Shown here: one piece after another, positions 55,387 to 62,895 of the stretch | Position numbering within the stretch: position 1 is the first letter of the stretch | How the letters are laid out: the number at the start of each line of letters is the position of its first letter | The notes under the pieces: generated by a model | What the model was told of the DNA's origin: nothing | Database searches by the model: none | The model's input: the letters and a program-made list of their open reading frames with translations, nothing else | Translations under genes and position numbers: made by a program | DNA from: Catenuloplanes atrovinosus | GTDB taxonomy: Bacteria > Actinomycetota > Actinomycetes > Mycobacteriales > Micromonosporaceae | Assembly (NCBI RefSeq): GCF_031458235.1 | Contig: NZ_JAVDYB010000001.1 | Span: forward strand, 8,457,001 to 8,521,000 | Length of the DNA: 64,000 bases | Reading direction: 5' to 3'

Positions 55387-55865
55387 GAAACCGCTGGCTG
55401 CCGGTTGGCGTGCTCGCCGGTGTGCTGTTCCTGATCAACGTCATCGCGCGGCTGATCAGCCGGTTCGCGTTCGACGACGATCCGAGCGCGCAGGACACGG
55501 TGTCGACCGTGATGTTCCTGGTGATCGGCGTGATCATCGCGGTGCAGGCGTTCCGCTGGGGCCGGGCGCGCCCGCTCGACTCGTGGAGCGGCGACATGGT
55601 CGCCATCGTGACCGCCGCGATGCTCCTGACGGTGCTGGTCGGCCCGTTCATCAGCGGCGACTCGCCGTTCGTCAACGGCGCCGGCGCGTTCTTCGCCCAG
55701 ATCTGGCTCTACCTGGGCGTCACCATCGGCGGCGCGATCCTCGGCTACCTACTGCTGATGGCGCTCGGCTGGGACTACCGCTCACAGTCGCTGAAGCGCT
55801 ACGAGGAGAACCGCCTGGCCGCCGCACGCCCCACCAAGAACCGCCGCACCACCATCCGCCGCTGA
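55383..55865 (+). CDS. Four-helix membrane protein coupled to VanW-like gene
   Basis: The 160-residue product has four hydrophobic helices (about 6-28, 41-58, 76-94 and 106-130) and a basic C-terminus (RPTKNRRTTIRR). The ATG overlaps the VanW-like stop (ATGA, 55383-55386). Function is unknown. A repeat-rich convergent gap of 482 bp follows. Confidence 0.72.
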   Translation: MRNRWLPVGVLAGVLFLINVIARLISRFAFDDDPSAQDTVSTVMFLVIGVIIAVQAFRWGRARPLDSWSGDMVAIVTAAMLLTVLVGPFISGDSPFVNGAGAFFAQIWLYLGVTIGGAILGYLLLMALGWDYRSQSLKRYEENRLAAARPTKNRRTTIRR

Positions 55866-55928
55866 AGGCCCCATAAGCCCGACATATCCGCCTCGGGGGT
55901 GTCGGGGTTACGCGCTTCGGCGGAACGA

Positions 55929-56220
55929 TCCCGGACCCCGATCTTCCCGCTTTCCCGGCGGGGTCGGGGTCCGCGTGTTCCCGCGGGCGCCGTGCCGGTT
56001 CCGGGGGCGACCCCGGACCTCTCTTCTCCCGCTCCCGGCGGGTCCGCACGCTCCCGCGGGCGCCGTGCCGGTTCCGAGGGCGACCCCGGACCTCGATTTC
56101 CCGCTCCCGGCGCGGTCGCGGTCCGCATGCTCCCGCGGGCAAACCTCGCGGCGTCTCCGCCGCCGCTCCGCCGCCGCGTCGGAGCCGGTGCCGCCGCTGG
56201 TCACCCAAGACCGCGCGACA
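55929..56220 (+). repeat. Convergent-gap repeat, copy R6 (three tandem units plus tail)
   Basis: Three units each hold block C end (CCCGGACC, at 55930, 56012 and 56085), block A (TTCCCGCT...CCGGCG) and block B (CCGCATGCTCCCGCGGGC and variants), giving periods of 82 and 73 bp. CGCCGTGCCGGTTCCG links units 1-2 and 2-3. The last unit runs into tail block D (AAACCTCGCGGCG then GTCGGAGCCGGTGCCG). It is the largest copy. Confidence 0.85.
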
Positions 56221-56222
56221 TC

Positions 56223-56256
56223 GCCTGTGGTCGCGGCACCGGCCGCGGCCACAGGC
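56223..56256. terminator. Hairpin between VanW operon and GNAT gene
   Basis: Positions 56223-56236 pair with 56243-56256 as a 14-bp stem (GCCTGTGG and CGCGG arms, one T-G pair) with a 6-nt loop. It lies between R6 and the GNAT stop. Confidence 0.6.
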
Positions 56257-56347
56257 ACGTGGCGGACCGCGCGGCGGCGCGCCGCGAGCCTCGGGACCGG
56301 CACCGGCGCACGAGTGTGGCGGCCGGAGGCCGCCAGGGCGGCGTGGG

Positions 56348-57310
56348 TCAGGACGGGGCGGTGCGGGTCAGGTAGGTGTGGTGGGTGGTGAAGCCGAGCC
56401 GGTTGTAGAGCGCCACCGCCGCCGCGTTGTGCTCCTCCACCTGGAGGAACGCCCGCCGTGCGCCGATCTCCTGCCCCCACCGCGCCGCCGCGCGCACCAG
56501 GTGCGAGCCCAGCCCGCGCCGCCGGTGCTCCGGCACCACGTCGACCAGCGCCACGCCCAGCCACTCGCCACCGCCGGTGACGGTGGCCCGGGTGACCCCG
56601 ATCGGCGCACCGTCCTCGCCGTACACCTCCAGGAACGCGATCTCCGGCACCGCGGTCAGCACGTGCCGGGCCACGGCCGGGGGCGTCCCCTTGCGCGCCG
56701 CCGCCACCGCGAGCCACTCGTCGGTCATCCGGTCCCGGACCCGTACCGCCGGAAGGTCGTGGCGGTCCGGCGCGCTCTCCAGGATCGCCGCCACCTGAGC
56801 GGTCTGGAACAGCGTCAGCGGGTTGGTCGTCCAACCGCGCAGATCCAATTCCGCGTTCACCGGCGCGGCCAGCGGCAGCGGCACGTTCATCCGCGGCGGG
56901 AGGCCGTGGGCGCGGTACCAGACCTCCACCGCGTCGATCGCGGCGGGCAGCGGACGGTCCGGATCGCCGATCGGCAGCGCGGAGTTGGCCCGGCCGGTCC
57001 AGCCACCGGCCGCGCGCAGCAGCCAGCCGCCCTGGGTCTCCTGCACCGGTGCCGGCCAGGCCTCATTCGCCGCGATCTCGGCGGCGACGACGTCGGCCGC
57101 GGTGGGGCGCCGGGTGGGCGGTACGCGCTTGGCGCGGTGCACCTCGTCGAGCGGGACCCGGACCGTGCCGTCGGAGGTGGCGATCGTGAGATCGGTCTCG
57201 CTCAGGGCCACGAGTTCGCCGAGCGAGTCGGAAAAGAGCGTCCGGCCGCCGCGGGATCCGACAATTCGCCTCACTACGACGCGGTGTCCCACATCCTGCC
57301 TACGGAGCAC
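56348..57310 (-). CDS. GNAT acetyltransferase with N-terminal SH3-like domain
   Basis: The 320-residue product has an N-terminal SH3-like barrel (about 5-62, GHRVVVRRIVG and VPLDEVHRAKRVPP) as in Rv0428c-type proteins, a middle region, and a C-terminal GNAT domain (about 205-318). The acetyl-CoA loop is VVPEHRRRGLGSHLVRAAA, and HNAAAVALYNRLGF is the second GNAT landmark. It should acetylate a small molecule or protein; substrate unknown. It is divergent from the ferredoxin gene. Confidence 0.88.
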   Translation of the reverse strand: MLRRQDVGHRVVVRRIVGSRGGRTLFSDSLGELVALSETDLTIATSDGTVRVPLDEVHRAKRVPPTRRPTAADVVAAEIAANEAWPAPVQETQGGWLLRAAGGWTGRANSALPIGDPDRPLPAAIDAVEVWYRAHGLPPRMNVPLPLAAPVNAELDLRGWTTNPLTLFQTAQVAAILESAPDRHDLPAVRVRDRMTDEWLAVAAARKGTPPAVARHVLTAVPEIAFLEVYGEDGAPIGVTRATVTGGGEWLGVALVDVVPEHRRRGLGSHLVRAAARWGQEIGARRAFLQVEEHNAAAVALYNRLGFTTHHTYLTRTAPS

Positions 57311-57394
57311 GATCGACCCCCTCCCCGGCGAGATACTAGGCTCTTATGCGCCGTGGGTTGTAAACGAGCGGCGTTGTAATCGGAGGAGAGACCC

Positions 57395-57721
57395 GTGACC
57401 TACATCATCGCCGAGCCCTGCGTCGATGTTCTGGACAAGGCATGCATCGAGGAGTGCCCGGTCGACTGCATCTACGAGGGCAACCGCATGCTCTACATCC
57501 ACCCGGATGAGTGCGTCGACTGCGGTGCTTGCGAGCCGGTCTGCCCGGTCGAGGCGATCTTCTACGAGGACGACGTGCCGGACCAGTGGAAGAACTACAC
57601 CTCGGCCAACTACGGCTTCTTCGAGGAGCTCGGTTCGCCCGGTGGCGCCTCGAAGGTCGGCAAGATCGACAAGGACGACCCGTTCGTCGCCGGTCAGCCG
57701 CCGCGCGGCGAGGGACACTGA
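57395..57721 (+). CDS. fdxA: 7Fe ferredoxin
   Basis: The 108-residue product has cysteines at 9, 17, 21, 25 and 40, 43, 46, 50, matching FdxA-type ferredoxins with [3Fe-4S] and [4Fe-4S] clusters and a C-terminal extension. It carries electrons in the cytoplasm and may serve IspH or P450 enzymes (inference). A GGAGGAGA ribosome site precedes the GTG at 57395. The stop overlaps the dapC start, as CTGA. Confidence 0.94.
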   Translation: MTYIIAEPCVDVLDKACIEECPVDCIYEGNRMLYIHPDECVDCGACEPVCPVEAIFYEDDVPDQWKNYTSANYGFFEELGSPGGASKVGKIDKDDPFVAGQPPRGEGH

Positions 57722-58821
57722 CCGGCCTCGCGGCGCGACTGCCGGACTTTCCCTGGGACCAACTGGCCCCGGCGAAGGCGACGGCGTCCGCCCACCCCGG
57801 TGGGCTCGTCGACCTGTCGATCGGCACGCCGGTCGACCCGGTTCCCGCGGTCGTGCGCGACGCGCTCGCCGCGGGGTCGAACGCGCCCGGATACCCGCTG
57901 ACCGCCGGTAACCCGCGGTTGCGGGCCGCCATCGCGGACTGGTTCGCGGCCACCTGCGGCGCCGACCTGCCCGGTCTCGGCGTGCTGCCCACGATCGGCT
58001 CCAAGGAGCTGGTCGCGTGGCTGCCCACGCTGCTCGGCATCGGGCCCGGCGACACCGTGGTGATCCCGGAGGTCGGCTACCCGACGTACGAGGTGGGGGT
58101 GACGCTCGCCGGTGCCCGGGCGGTCCGGTCCGTCTCGCTCACCGCGCTCGGCCCGCAGCGCGTCCGCCTGGTCTGGGTGAACTCCCCGTCCAACCCCACC
58201 GGCCGGGTGCTGCCGGCCGCCCACCTGCGCAAGGTGGTGGACTGGGCGCGCGAGCGCGGCGCGATCGTGGCCAGCGACGAGTGCTACCTGCCGCTCGGCT
58301 GGGAGACGGAGCCGGTCTCCGTGCTCTCCCCGCAGGTGCGGGGCGGCAGCTACGCGGGCGTGCTCGCGGTGCACTCGCTGTCCAAGCGGTCCAACCTGGC
58401 CGGATACCGCGGTGGCTTCCTGGGCGGCGACCCGGCGATCGTGTCCGAGGTGCTGGCCGTGCGCAAGCACGCCGGCATGATCGTGCCGGAGCCGGTGCAG
58501 GACGCGATGACCGCCGCGCTCGGCGACGAGCGGCACGTGACCGAGCAGCGCGCGCGGTACGCGGCCCGGCGCACCCGGCTGCATGCGGCGCTCACCGCGG
58601 CCGGGTTCCAGATCTCGCACTCCGAGGCCGGCCTCTACCTGTGGGCGACCCGGGACGAGGACTGCTGGGCCACGGTCGGCCGGCTGGCCGAGCGCGGCAT
58701 CCTGGTCGCGCCGGGCGCGTTCTACGGCCCGGCCGGCGCCAAGCACGTGCGGGTGGCGCTCACCGCGTCCGACGAGCGGATCGACGCGGCGGTCGCCCGG
58801 CTCACCGGAAGCGGTTCGTGA
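57718..58821 (+). CDS. dapC: Succinyldiaminopimelate transaminase with CTG start
   Basis: The 367-residue fold-type I aminotransferase has Lys223 in [11 protein letters not shown] for pyridoxal phosphate, [12 protein letters not shown] and [10 protein letters not shown]. It makes N-succinyl-diaminopimelate in lysine and peptidoglycan synthesis. Relatives begin with [14 protein letters not shown]; here that start falls on a CTG at 57718 overlapping the fdxA stop. No ATG, GTG or TTG is in frame close by; the next GTG would remove over 40 residues. The 3' end overlaps the convergent sensor gene by 20 bp. Confidence 0.9.
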   Translation: MTGLAARLPDFPWDQLAPAKATASAHPGGLVDLSIGTPVDPVPAVVRDALAAGSNAPGYPLTAGNPRLRAAIADWFAATCGADLPGLGVLPTIGSKELVAWLPTLLGIGPGDTVVIPEVGYPTYEVGVTLAGARAVRSVSLTALGPQRVRLVWVNSPSNPTGRVLPAAHLRKVVDWARERGAIVASDECYLPLGWETEPVSVLSPQVRGGSYAGVLAVHSLSKRSNLAGYRGGFLGGDPAIVSEVLAVRKHAGMIVPEPVQDAMTAALGDERHVTEQRARYAARRTRLHAALTAAGFQISHSEAGLYLWATRDEDCWATVGRLAERGILVAPGAFYGPAGAKHVRVALTASDERIDAAVARLTGSGS

Positions 58822-60628
58822 CGGAGCGCCGGTTCTTTCCCGGCGCCGAGTCCAGCAGCGCGCGCTGGATGGCCGCCTGCTCCCGGCGGTGGCGGCCGGC
58901 CGCGTCGCAGAGCGTCAGCACGTAGCCGCGGACCAGCCGGTCGGTGCGCAGGTCACGGCAGCTGACGTCGAGCACGACGCGGCTGCCGTCCTCGCGCATC
59001 AGGCTCCACTCCTCGTGCACGCCGTCCGCGCCGCCGGAGCCGCGGGCCAGCTCGAGCGTGCGGTGCACCTGCGGCCGGTCGTCCGGCTGGACCAGGTCGG
59101 CGAGCGTGCCGAAGGCCCGCGGCCGGACGCCGAGCACGGCCGGCAGCGACGGCGAGTAGTACCTGATCCGGTCCGCCTCGTCCACGATCACCACCACGTC
59201 GCTGGTGTTCTGCACGACCGCGCTGACGTACTGGTCGGACTCCCGCCGGTTCACCTCGTCGGTCAGGAAGATCCGCTCCAGCGCCAGCGTGGCCTGCACC
59301 GCGACCACCTCGATGCTGTCCTGCAGCGCGGCCAGCACCGGCCGGTCCGCGGCCACGAACAGCGCGCCGACCCGCGGTGGGCCGGCCGAGTCGTCCAGCA
59401 CCAGCGGGCAGACCAGGGTGCCGGGCAGGCCGCCGAGCTGGTCGGCCAGCGCCGGGTGCAGCGCCTGCGTGCGCAGCAGCCGGGTGCGCCGCGCCGCGGC
59501 CGGCGTGGGCAGCGGGTACGGCGCCGGGATGCCCGGCCCCCACACGCTGCTCGCGGCCGTGGGCTTGCCGTCCGCGCGGTGCACGCGCAGCACGATCCGG
59601 TGCTCCGCGCCCTCGAGCAGCGCGCGCACCGCGTCCCGGATCGCGCGGTCCACCTCGTCCGGTCCGGTGGCCGCGACCAGCGTGCCGCAGATCTCCCGCA
59701 GGTCCCGCTCGCGGGCCAGCAGCCGGCGGTGCTTCTCCGCCGCATCGTACAGCCGGGCGAAGACCGCGCCGTAGATGACCGTGGCCAGCGCCGCGATCAC
59801 CACGCCGTCGGTCACCGGGCCGCGCAGCGTCTCGGCCAGCAGCACGCCCGGCGGGATCAGCACGGAGACGCCGAGCAGCACCTTCCACACCAGGCGCAGC
59901 TCGCCCGGCTCGGTGGCCGGCGGCGAGCTCAGCCGGGACATCGACGGGTGCAGCGCGGCCTGCCCCCAGGCGGCGTAGAACAGCAGGTAGGCGAGCTCGA
60001 ACGGGCTGCTCTCCGGCCAGCCGTCGTACCGGACGGACAGCACCAGCCAGGCGATGTCGCCGAAGAGCAGACCGGCCGAGCCGACCGCCAGCAGCGTGAC
60101 GGACACGCTGAGCCGGGTGTTGATGGTCAGGCCCACGGTGGCCAGCAGCAGGAACAGGCAGCCGACCGAGTGGGTGGCCGCGCTGGTGCCGTCGCCGCCG
60201 CCGTGGCGCAGCGCGGGGCCGATCAGCAGCACCCAGGTGAGCAGCGCGGCCGAGGCGCCGAACGTGATCCAGTCCAGCAGCCGCGACCGGTCCCCGGCCA
60301 GGCCGTTCGGCCGGGTGAGCTGCACCAGGCCGATCACGATCAGCGGGAACATGGCGAGGTAGGCCACCTCGGACACGATCAGCGCGGTGCCCTGCTGGTG
60401 CTGGCCGTAGAACGTGTCGCCGATCGCCATCACGCCGGCGGTGGCGCCGAGCCACCACCAGGGCGCGCGGCGCAGCGGGCCGTTGAGCCGCACGCCGCCC
60501 GCGATCGCGCCGACCGTGGTGAGTCCGATCAGGGCGAAGACCACCGAGTCCGGCAGCGAGGTGAAGACGGCGCCGCCGAGCACGAGCATCACCACGGCGT
60601 GCACGGCCATCCAGCGGCGGGGCGTCAC
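58802..60628 (-). CDS. Membrane sensor with GAF and PAS domains but no output domain
   Basis: The 608-residue product has about eight to nine membrane helices (about 8-300), a GAF-like domain (about 310-470) with REICGTLVAATGPDEVDRAI, and a PAS domain (about 480-590) with NTSDVVVIVDEADRIRYYSPS and WSLMREDGSRVVLDVSCRDL. In actinobacteria the same array usually leads into GGDEF-EAL or kinase domains; here it stops after a short helix (RREQAAIQRALLDSAPGK). The missing output may mean truncation, or a protein that signals by partner contact. No other gene for an output domain lies next to it. Confidence 0.85.
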   Translation of the reverse strand: MTPRRWMAVHAVVMLVLGGAVFTSLPDSVVFALIGLTTVGAIAGGVRLNGPLRRAPWWWLGATAGVMAIGDTFYGQHQQGTALIVSEVAYLAMFPLIVIGLVQLTRPNGLAGDRSRLLDWITFGASAALLTWVLLIGPALRHGGGDGTSAATHSVGCLFLLLATVGLTINTRLSVSVTLLAVGSAGLLFGDIAWLVLSVRYDGWPESSPFELAYLLFYAAWGQAALHPSMSRLSSPPATEPGELRLVWKVLLGVSVLIPPGVLLAETLRGPVTDGVVIAALATVIYGAVFARLYDAAEKHRRLLARERDLREICGTLVAATGPDEVDRAIRDAVRALLEGAEHRIVLRVHRADGKPTAASSVWGPGIPAPYPLPTPAAARRTRLLRTQALHPALADQLGGLPGTLVCPLVLDDSAGPPRVGALFVAADRPVLAALQDSIEVVAVQATLALERIFLTDEVNRRESDQYVSAVVQNTSDVVVIVDEADRIRYYSPSLPAVLGVRPRAFGTLADLVQPDDRPQVHRTLELARGSGGADGVHEEWSLMREDGSRVVLDVSCRDLRTDRLVRGYVLTLCDAAGRHRREQAAIQRALLDSAPGKNRRSVTNRFR

Positions 60629-60736
60629 GGGCCTGCCAACCTCCGGTCCGGTCTCGTGTCGGATCGTCGTCTGTCCGTCGAAGGGCGTGAGCGCATATCG
60701 TCCGCCCGCACGGCGGATCTGTGCAATAGCGGCGCG

Positions 60737-61360
60737 TCAGCTCAGCGGGACGATGAGATCGGCACGGCCCTTGGTGGTGGCGATCAGCTCCGCGTTCGCC
60801 TGGTCGCTGCCGAGCGCGCGCTCCCGGGCGGTGGCCTCGTCCCGGCCGAACGCCATGTGCCGCGCGACCAGCCGGCGCAGCCGCTCCGGCTCATCGAGAT
60901 CCAGATACCAGGCCTCGTCCAGCAGGCCGCGCACGTCGCCCCAGACACCGTCCGGGACCAGCAGGTAGTTGCCCTCCGTGATCACCAGGCGGGTCTCCGG
61001 CGGCACCGGGATCGCGCCCGCGACCGGCTCCTCGATCTCCCGCCGGAAGATCGGCGCGTACACCACGCCGTCGGTCTCCCGGCGGATCCGCCGCAGCAGC
61101 GCGACGAAGCCGGCACCGTCGAACGTGTCCGGCGCGCCCTTGCGCGCGTGCCGCCCGAGCCGGTGCAGTTCCGCGTCCGCGAGGTGGAAACCATCCATCG
61201 GTACGACCGTGACGGCCACTCCCGCGCCGGTCAGCGCCGTGGCGAGGCGCCCGGCGACGGTCGACTTCCCGGCGCCGGGCGGGCCGGCGATGCCCAGGAC
61301 GCGACGCTGTTCGCCGCCGGCCAGCCGGCGCGCCCGGTCCACGAGATCGTCCCACTGCAT
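60737..61360 (-). CDS. Uridine kinase-like P-loop kinase
   Basis: The 207-residue product has Walker A GPPGAGKST (26-34), PMDGFHLAD with the substrate-binding Asp, and EGNYLLV as the conserved second acid region. It belongs to the phosphoribulokinase/uridine kinase fold and resembles the YfhL or fructose-system kinase relatives; the substrate is uncertain (nucleoside, pantothenate or sugar). The frame is open upstream, but ATG 61360 gives the usual start. Confidence 0.85.
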   Translation of the reverse strand: MQWDDLVDRARRLAGGEQRRVLGIAGPPGAGKSTVAGRLATALTGAGVAVTVVPMDGFHLADAELHRLGRHARKGAPDTFDGAGFVALLRRIRRETDGVVYAPIFRREIEEPVAGAIPVPPETRLVITEGNYLLVPDGVWGDVRGLLDEAWYLDLDEPERLRRLVARHMAFGRDEATARERALGSDQANAELIATTKGRADLIVPLS

Positions 61361-61471
61361 GGCTTCAGCATAGGAATGGGCCTTCTCGACCCCGGTCCCC
61401 ACCCGGATCGGCCCGTGCCGTCGAGCTTCGCCCGGGTGTATCAGCGCCGAGCCGGGTGGAAGAAGCCTCAG

Positions 61472-61497
61472 CGGCTCCCCGCGATCGCGGGGAGCCG
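61472..61497. terminator. Perfect 26-bp palindrome, probable terminator
   Basis: CGGCTCCCCGCGA is followed directly by its reverse complement, giving a 13-bp arm with no spacer in DNA. It lies 125 bp after the stop of the minus-strand secreted protein gene and 112 bp before the kinase start, so it may end that transcript or act as an operator. It is single-copy; no array is present. Confidence 0.5.
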
Positions 61498-61621
61498 TCA
61501 GGGCGTACCGCCGAGGCTTTACCGCATCCCGACCGGCGGGGCGCGATAGGTAACAGAGCGTGGGCACCGGTACGCGTCGCTGGGAATTTTAGCTCGCGAA
61601 ACCGCTTTCGTCGAAAGATCT

Positions 61622-62116
61622 TCAGGCGGATTCCGCCGTGGACAGGCGAAGTGCCGTCCCGGTGATCAGAAACCGGTAGGTGGCGGTGCGGCAGGCCGCG
61701 GACACCGCGGGCGGCACGAAGACCGGGATCGTGCCGGCGTCCACGCTCTCGCCCGGCCCCAGCGTGAGCGGCAGCCGCGGCGGCCCGCCGTGCGGCCCGA
61801 TCGTCAGGTCCGAGGCGGTCGCGTGGCAGTCCGGGCGGGACACCTCCAGGACCGTGCCGATCAGCGCCTCGATCCGTACCCGCTCGCCGTGCGGGTTGGT
61901 CAGTCGCACCCGCAGCGGCGTGGTGCTGCCCGGCTCCGGCGCCACCACCGGATCGCTGCGGAGCCGGAACTGGAACGTGCCGTCCGGCCGCGACGGCGCC
62001 GCCGACTCCTCCGCCGTGGTCGCGTCCGCCCGCATGGACAGGCCGCCGAGCAGGGCGGTCGTCGCCAGGACCGCCACCGACATCGCCACCCAGCGCCAGC
62101 GGTAGATGGTCCGCAT
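61622..62116 (-). CDS. Small secreted protein of unknown function
   Basis: The 164-residue product has a signal peptide or membrane anchor (about 8-32) and a mature beta-rich domain of about 125 residues with FRLRSDPVVAPEPGSTTPLRV and two cysteine residues near SRPDCHAT and SAACRTATYRF. It resembles a small immunoglobulin-like domain but is not recognised. A GGAGGTG ribosome site precedes the ATG, and a 17-bp perfect hairpin lies immediately upstream of that site, which could control its translation. Confidence 0.7.
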   Translation of the reverse strand: MRTIYRWRWVAMSVAVLATTALLGGLSMRADATTAEESAAPSRPDGTFQFRLRSDPVVAPEPGSTTPLRVRLTNPHGERVRIEALIGTVLEVSRPDCHATASDLTIGPHGGPPRLPLTLGPGESVDAGTIPVFVPPAVSAACRTATYRFLITGTALRLSTAESA

Positions 62117-62136
62117 GCGCTCACCTCCGTGTTGTC

Positions 62137-62188
62137 ACCGGTAGGGGCGGGCGAGTGTCTCCCCAGCCCTCCGCCCGCCCCTACCGGT
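62137..62188 (-). promoter_or_regulatory. 17-bp perfect hairpin in the leader of the small secreted protein
   Basis: ACCGGTAGGGGCGGGCG (62137-62153) pairs perfectly with CGCCCGCCCCTACCGGT (62172-62188), 18-nt loop. In the minus-strand message it ends about 20 nt before the start codon and abuts the GGAGGTG ribosome site. A plain terminator is not expected here, as the gap is divergent. Confidence 0.7.
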
Positions 62189-62895
62189 AGATCACTGTGC
62201 CGGCGCGCCCGGTGGCCGCCGGGTGTCCCGCCGCGCCGCGCGACCGCCCGGCCGGCATCGGTTGACGACGCGACGGCGGTGCCGGCGGGCGGGCGGGAAC
62301 TGGTGCACGGCCTCGTCCTTCGTCTGCTGTGGCGCCCGCCGGGCACCGTCGGCTGCCGCGGTGCCCGGCGGGCTCGGAGTTTCGGCTCTCGCGCCTGCGT
62401 GGCGCTGAGAGAGAATCTGCCGGATCGCGCGGGCGCCGGTAATCCGTTGTCCGTGCGAGAAGATTGAGCGCTCACTCGTCCGGTCCGGCTGACCGGGTTA
62501 CCCCGTTAGGGCTAACGTCCCACGTCGATGTGCGACGAACGGCTCGGTGGCGCGGGCGATCGGCGCGGCGCGCCGGTGGCTGGGTAGGGCTCGCGGTACA
62601 ACGCCTTCAACTACGCGCCGCGCGGCCGGTGACGGCGGATGGCGCGGTGTCCGCCGACCCGGGGACGGCGGCACCGGCCGATGTGGATGAATGTCGCATT
62701 TCGCCCACCTATGGAAGTCGATGGATCGCAGCCGTTGACGTGGCCGTAGCGTGTCTGCAACATTTGGCGCAGCTGGCTGCAAAATCTGTACAACAAGTCG
62801 CCGGATATCAAACGAGTGATCGGAATACCGGCGCAGCATGCGCGCACGTACCCGAAATATCGGCACAAGTCGCCCTTCTCCACCGAAGGACCGCC
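62189..62895. other. Large divergent gap without recognised gene
   Basis: No frame in this stretch looks like a real gene. It has a 14-bp perfect hairpin (62334-62347 with 62360-62373, 12-nt loop) and a short inverted repeat CGTTAG/CTAACG (62504-62517). The last 200 bp is A/T-richer, as expected of a promoter region; TTGACG at 62735 may be a -35 box with CAACAT at 62758. Confidence 0.5.

Noticed and set aside
55720-56208. Arg/Pro-rich minus-strand frames through repeat copies R5 and R6
   Set aside because: Their periodic protein sequence only reflects translation of the 80-bp DNA repeat; frame and length differ between copies.
61472-61497. A CRISPR repeat, because of the CTCCCCGCG...CGCGGGGAG form
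   Set aside because: Only one copy exists, no spacers follow, and no cas genes are present in the window.
62498-62866. A 122-codon minus-strand frame in the 62-kb gap
   Set aside because: It has no ribosome site, no family similarity and a Arg/Pro/His-rich composition typical of chance frames.
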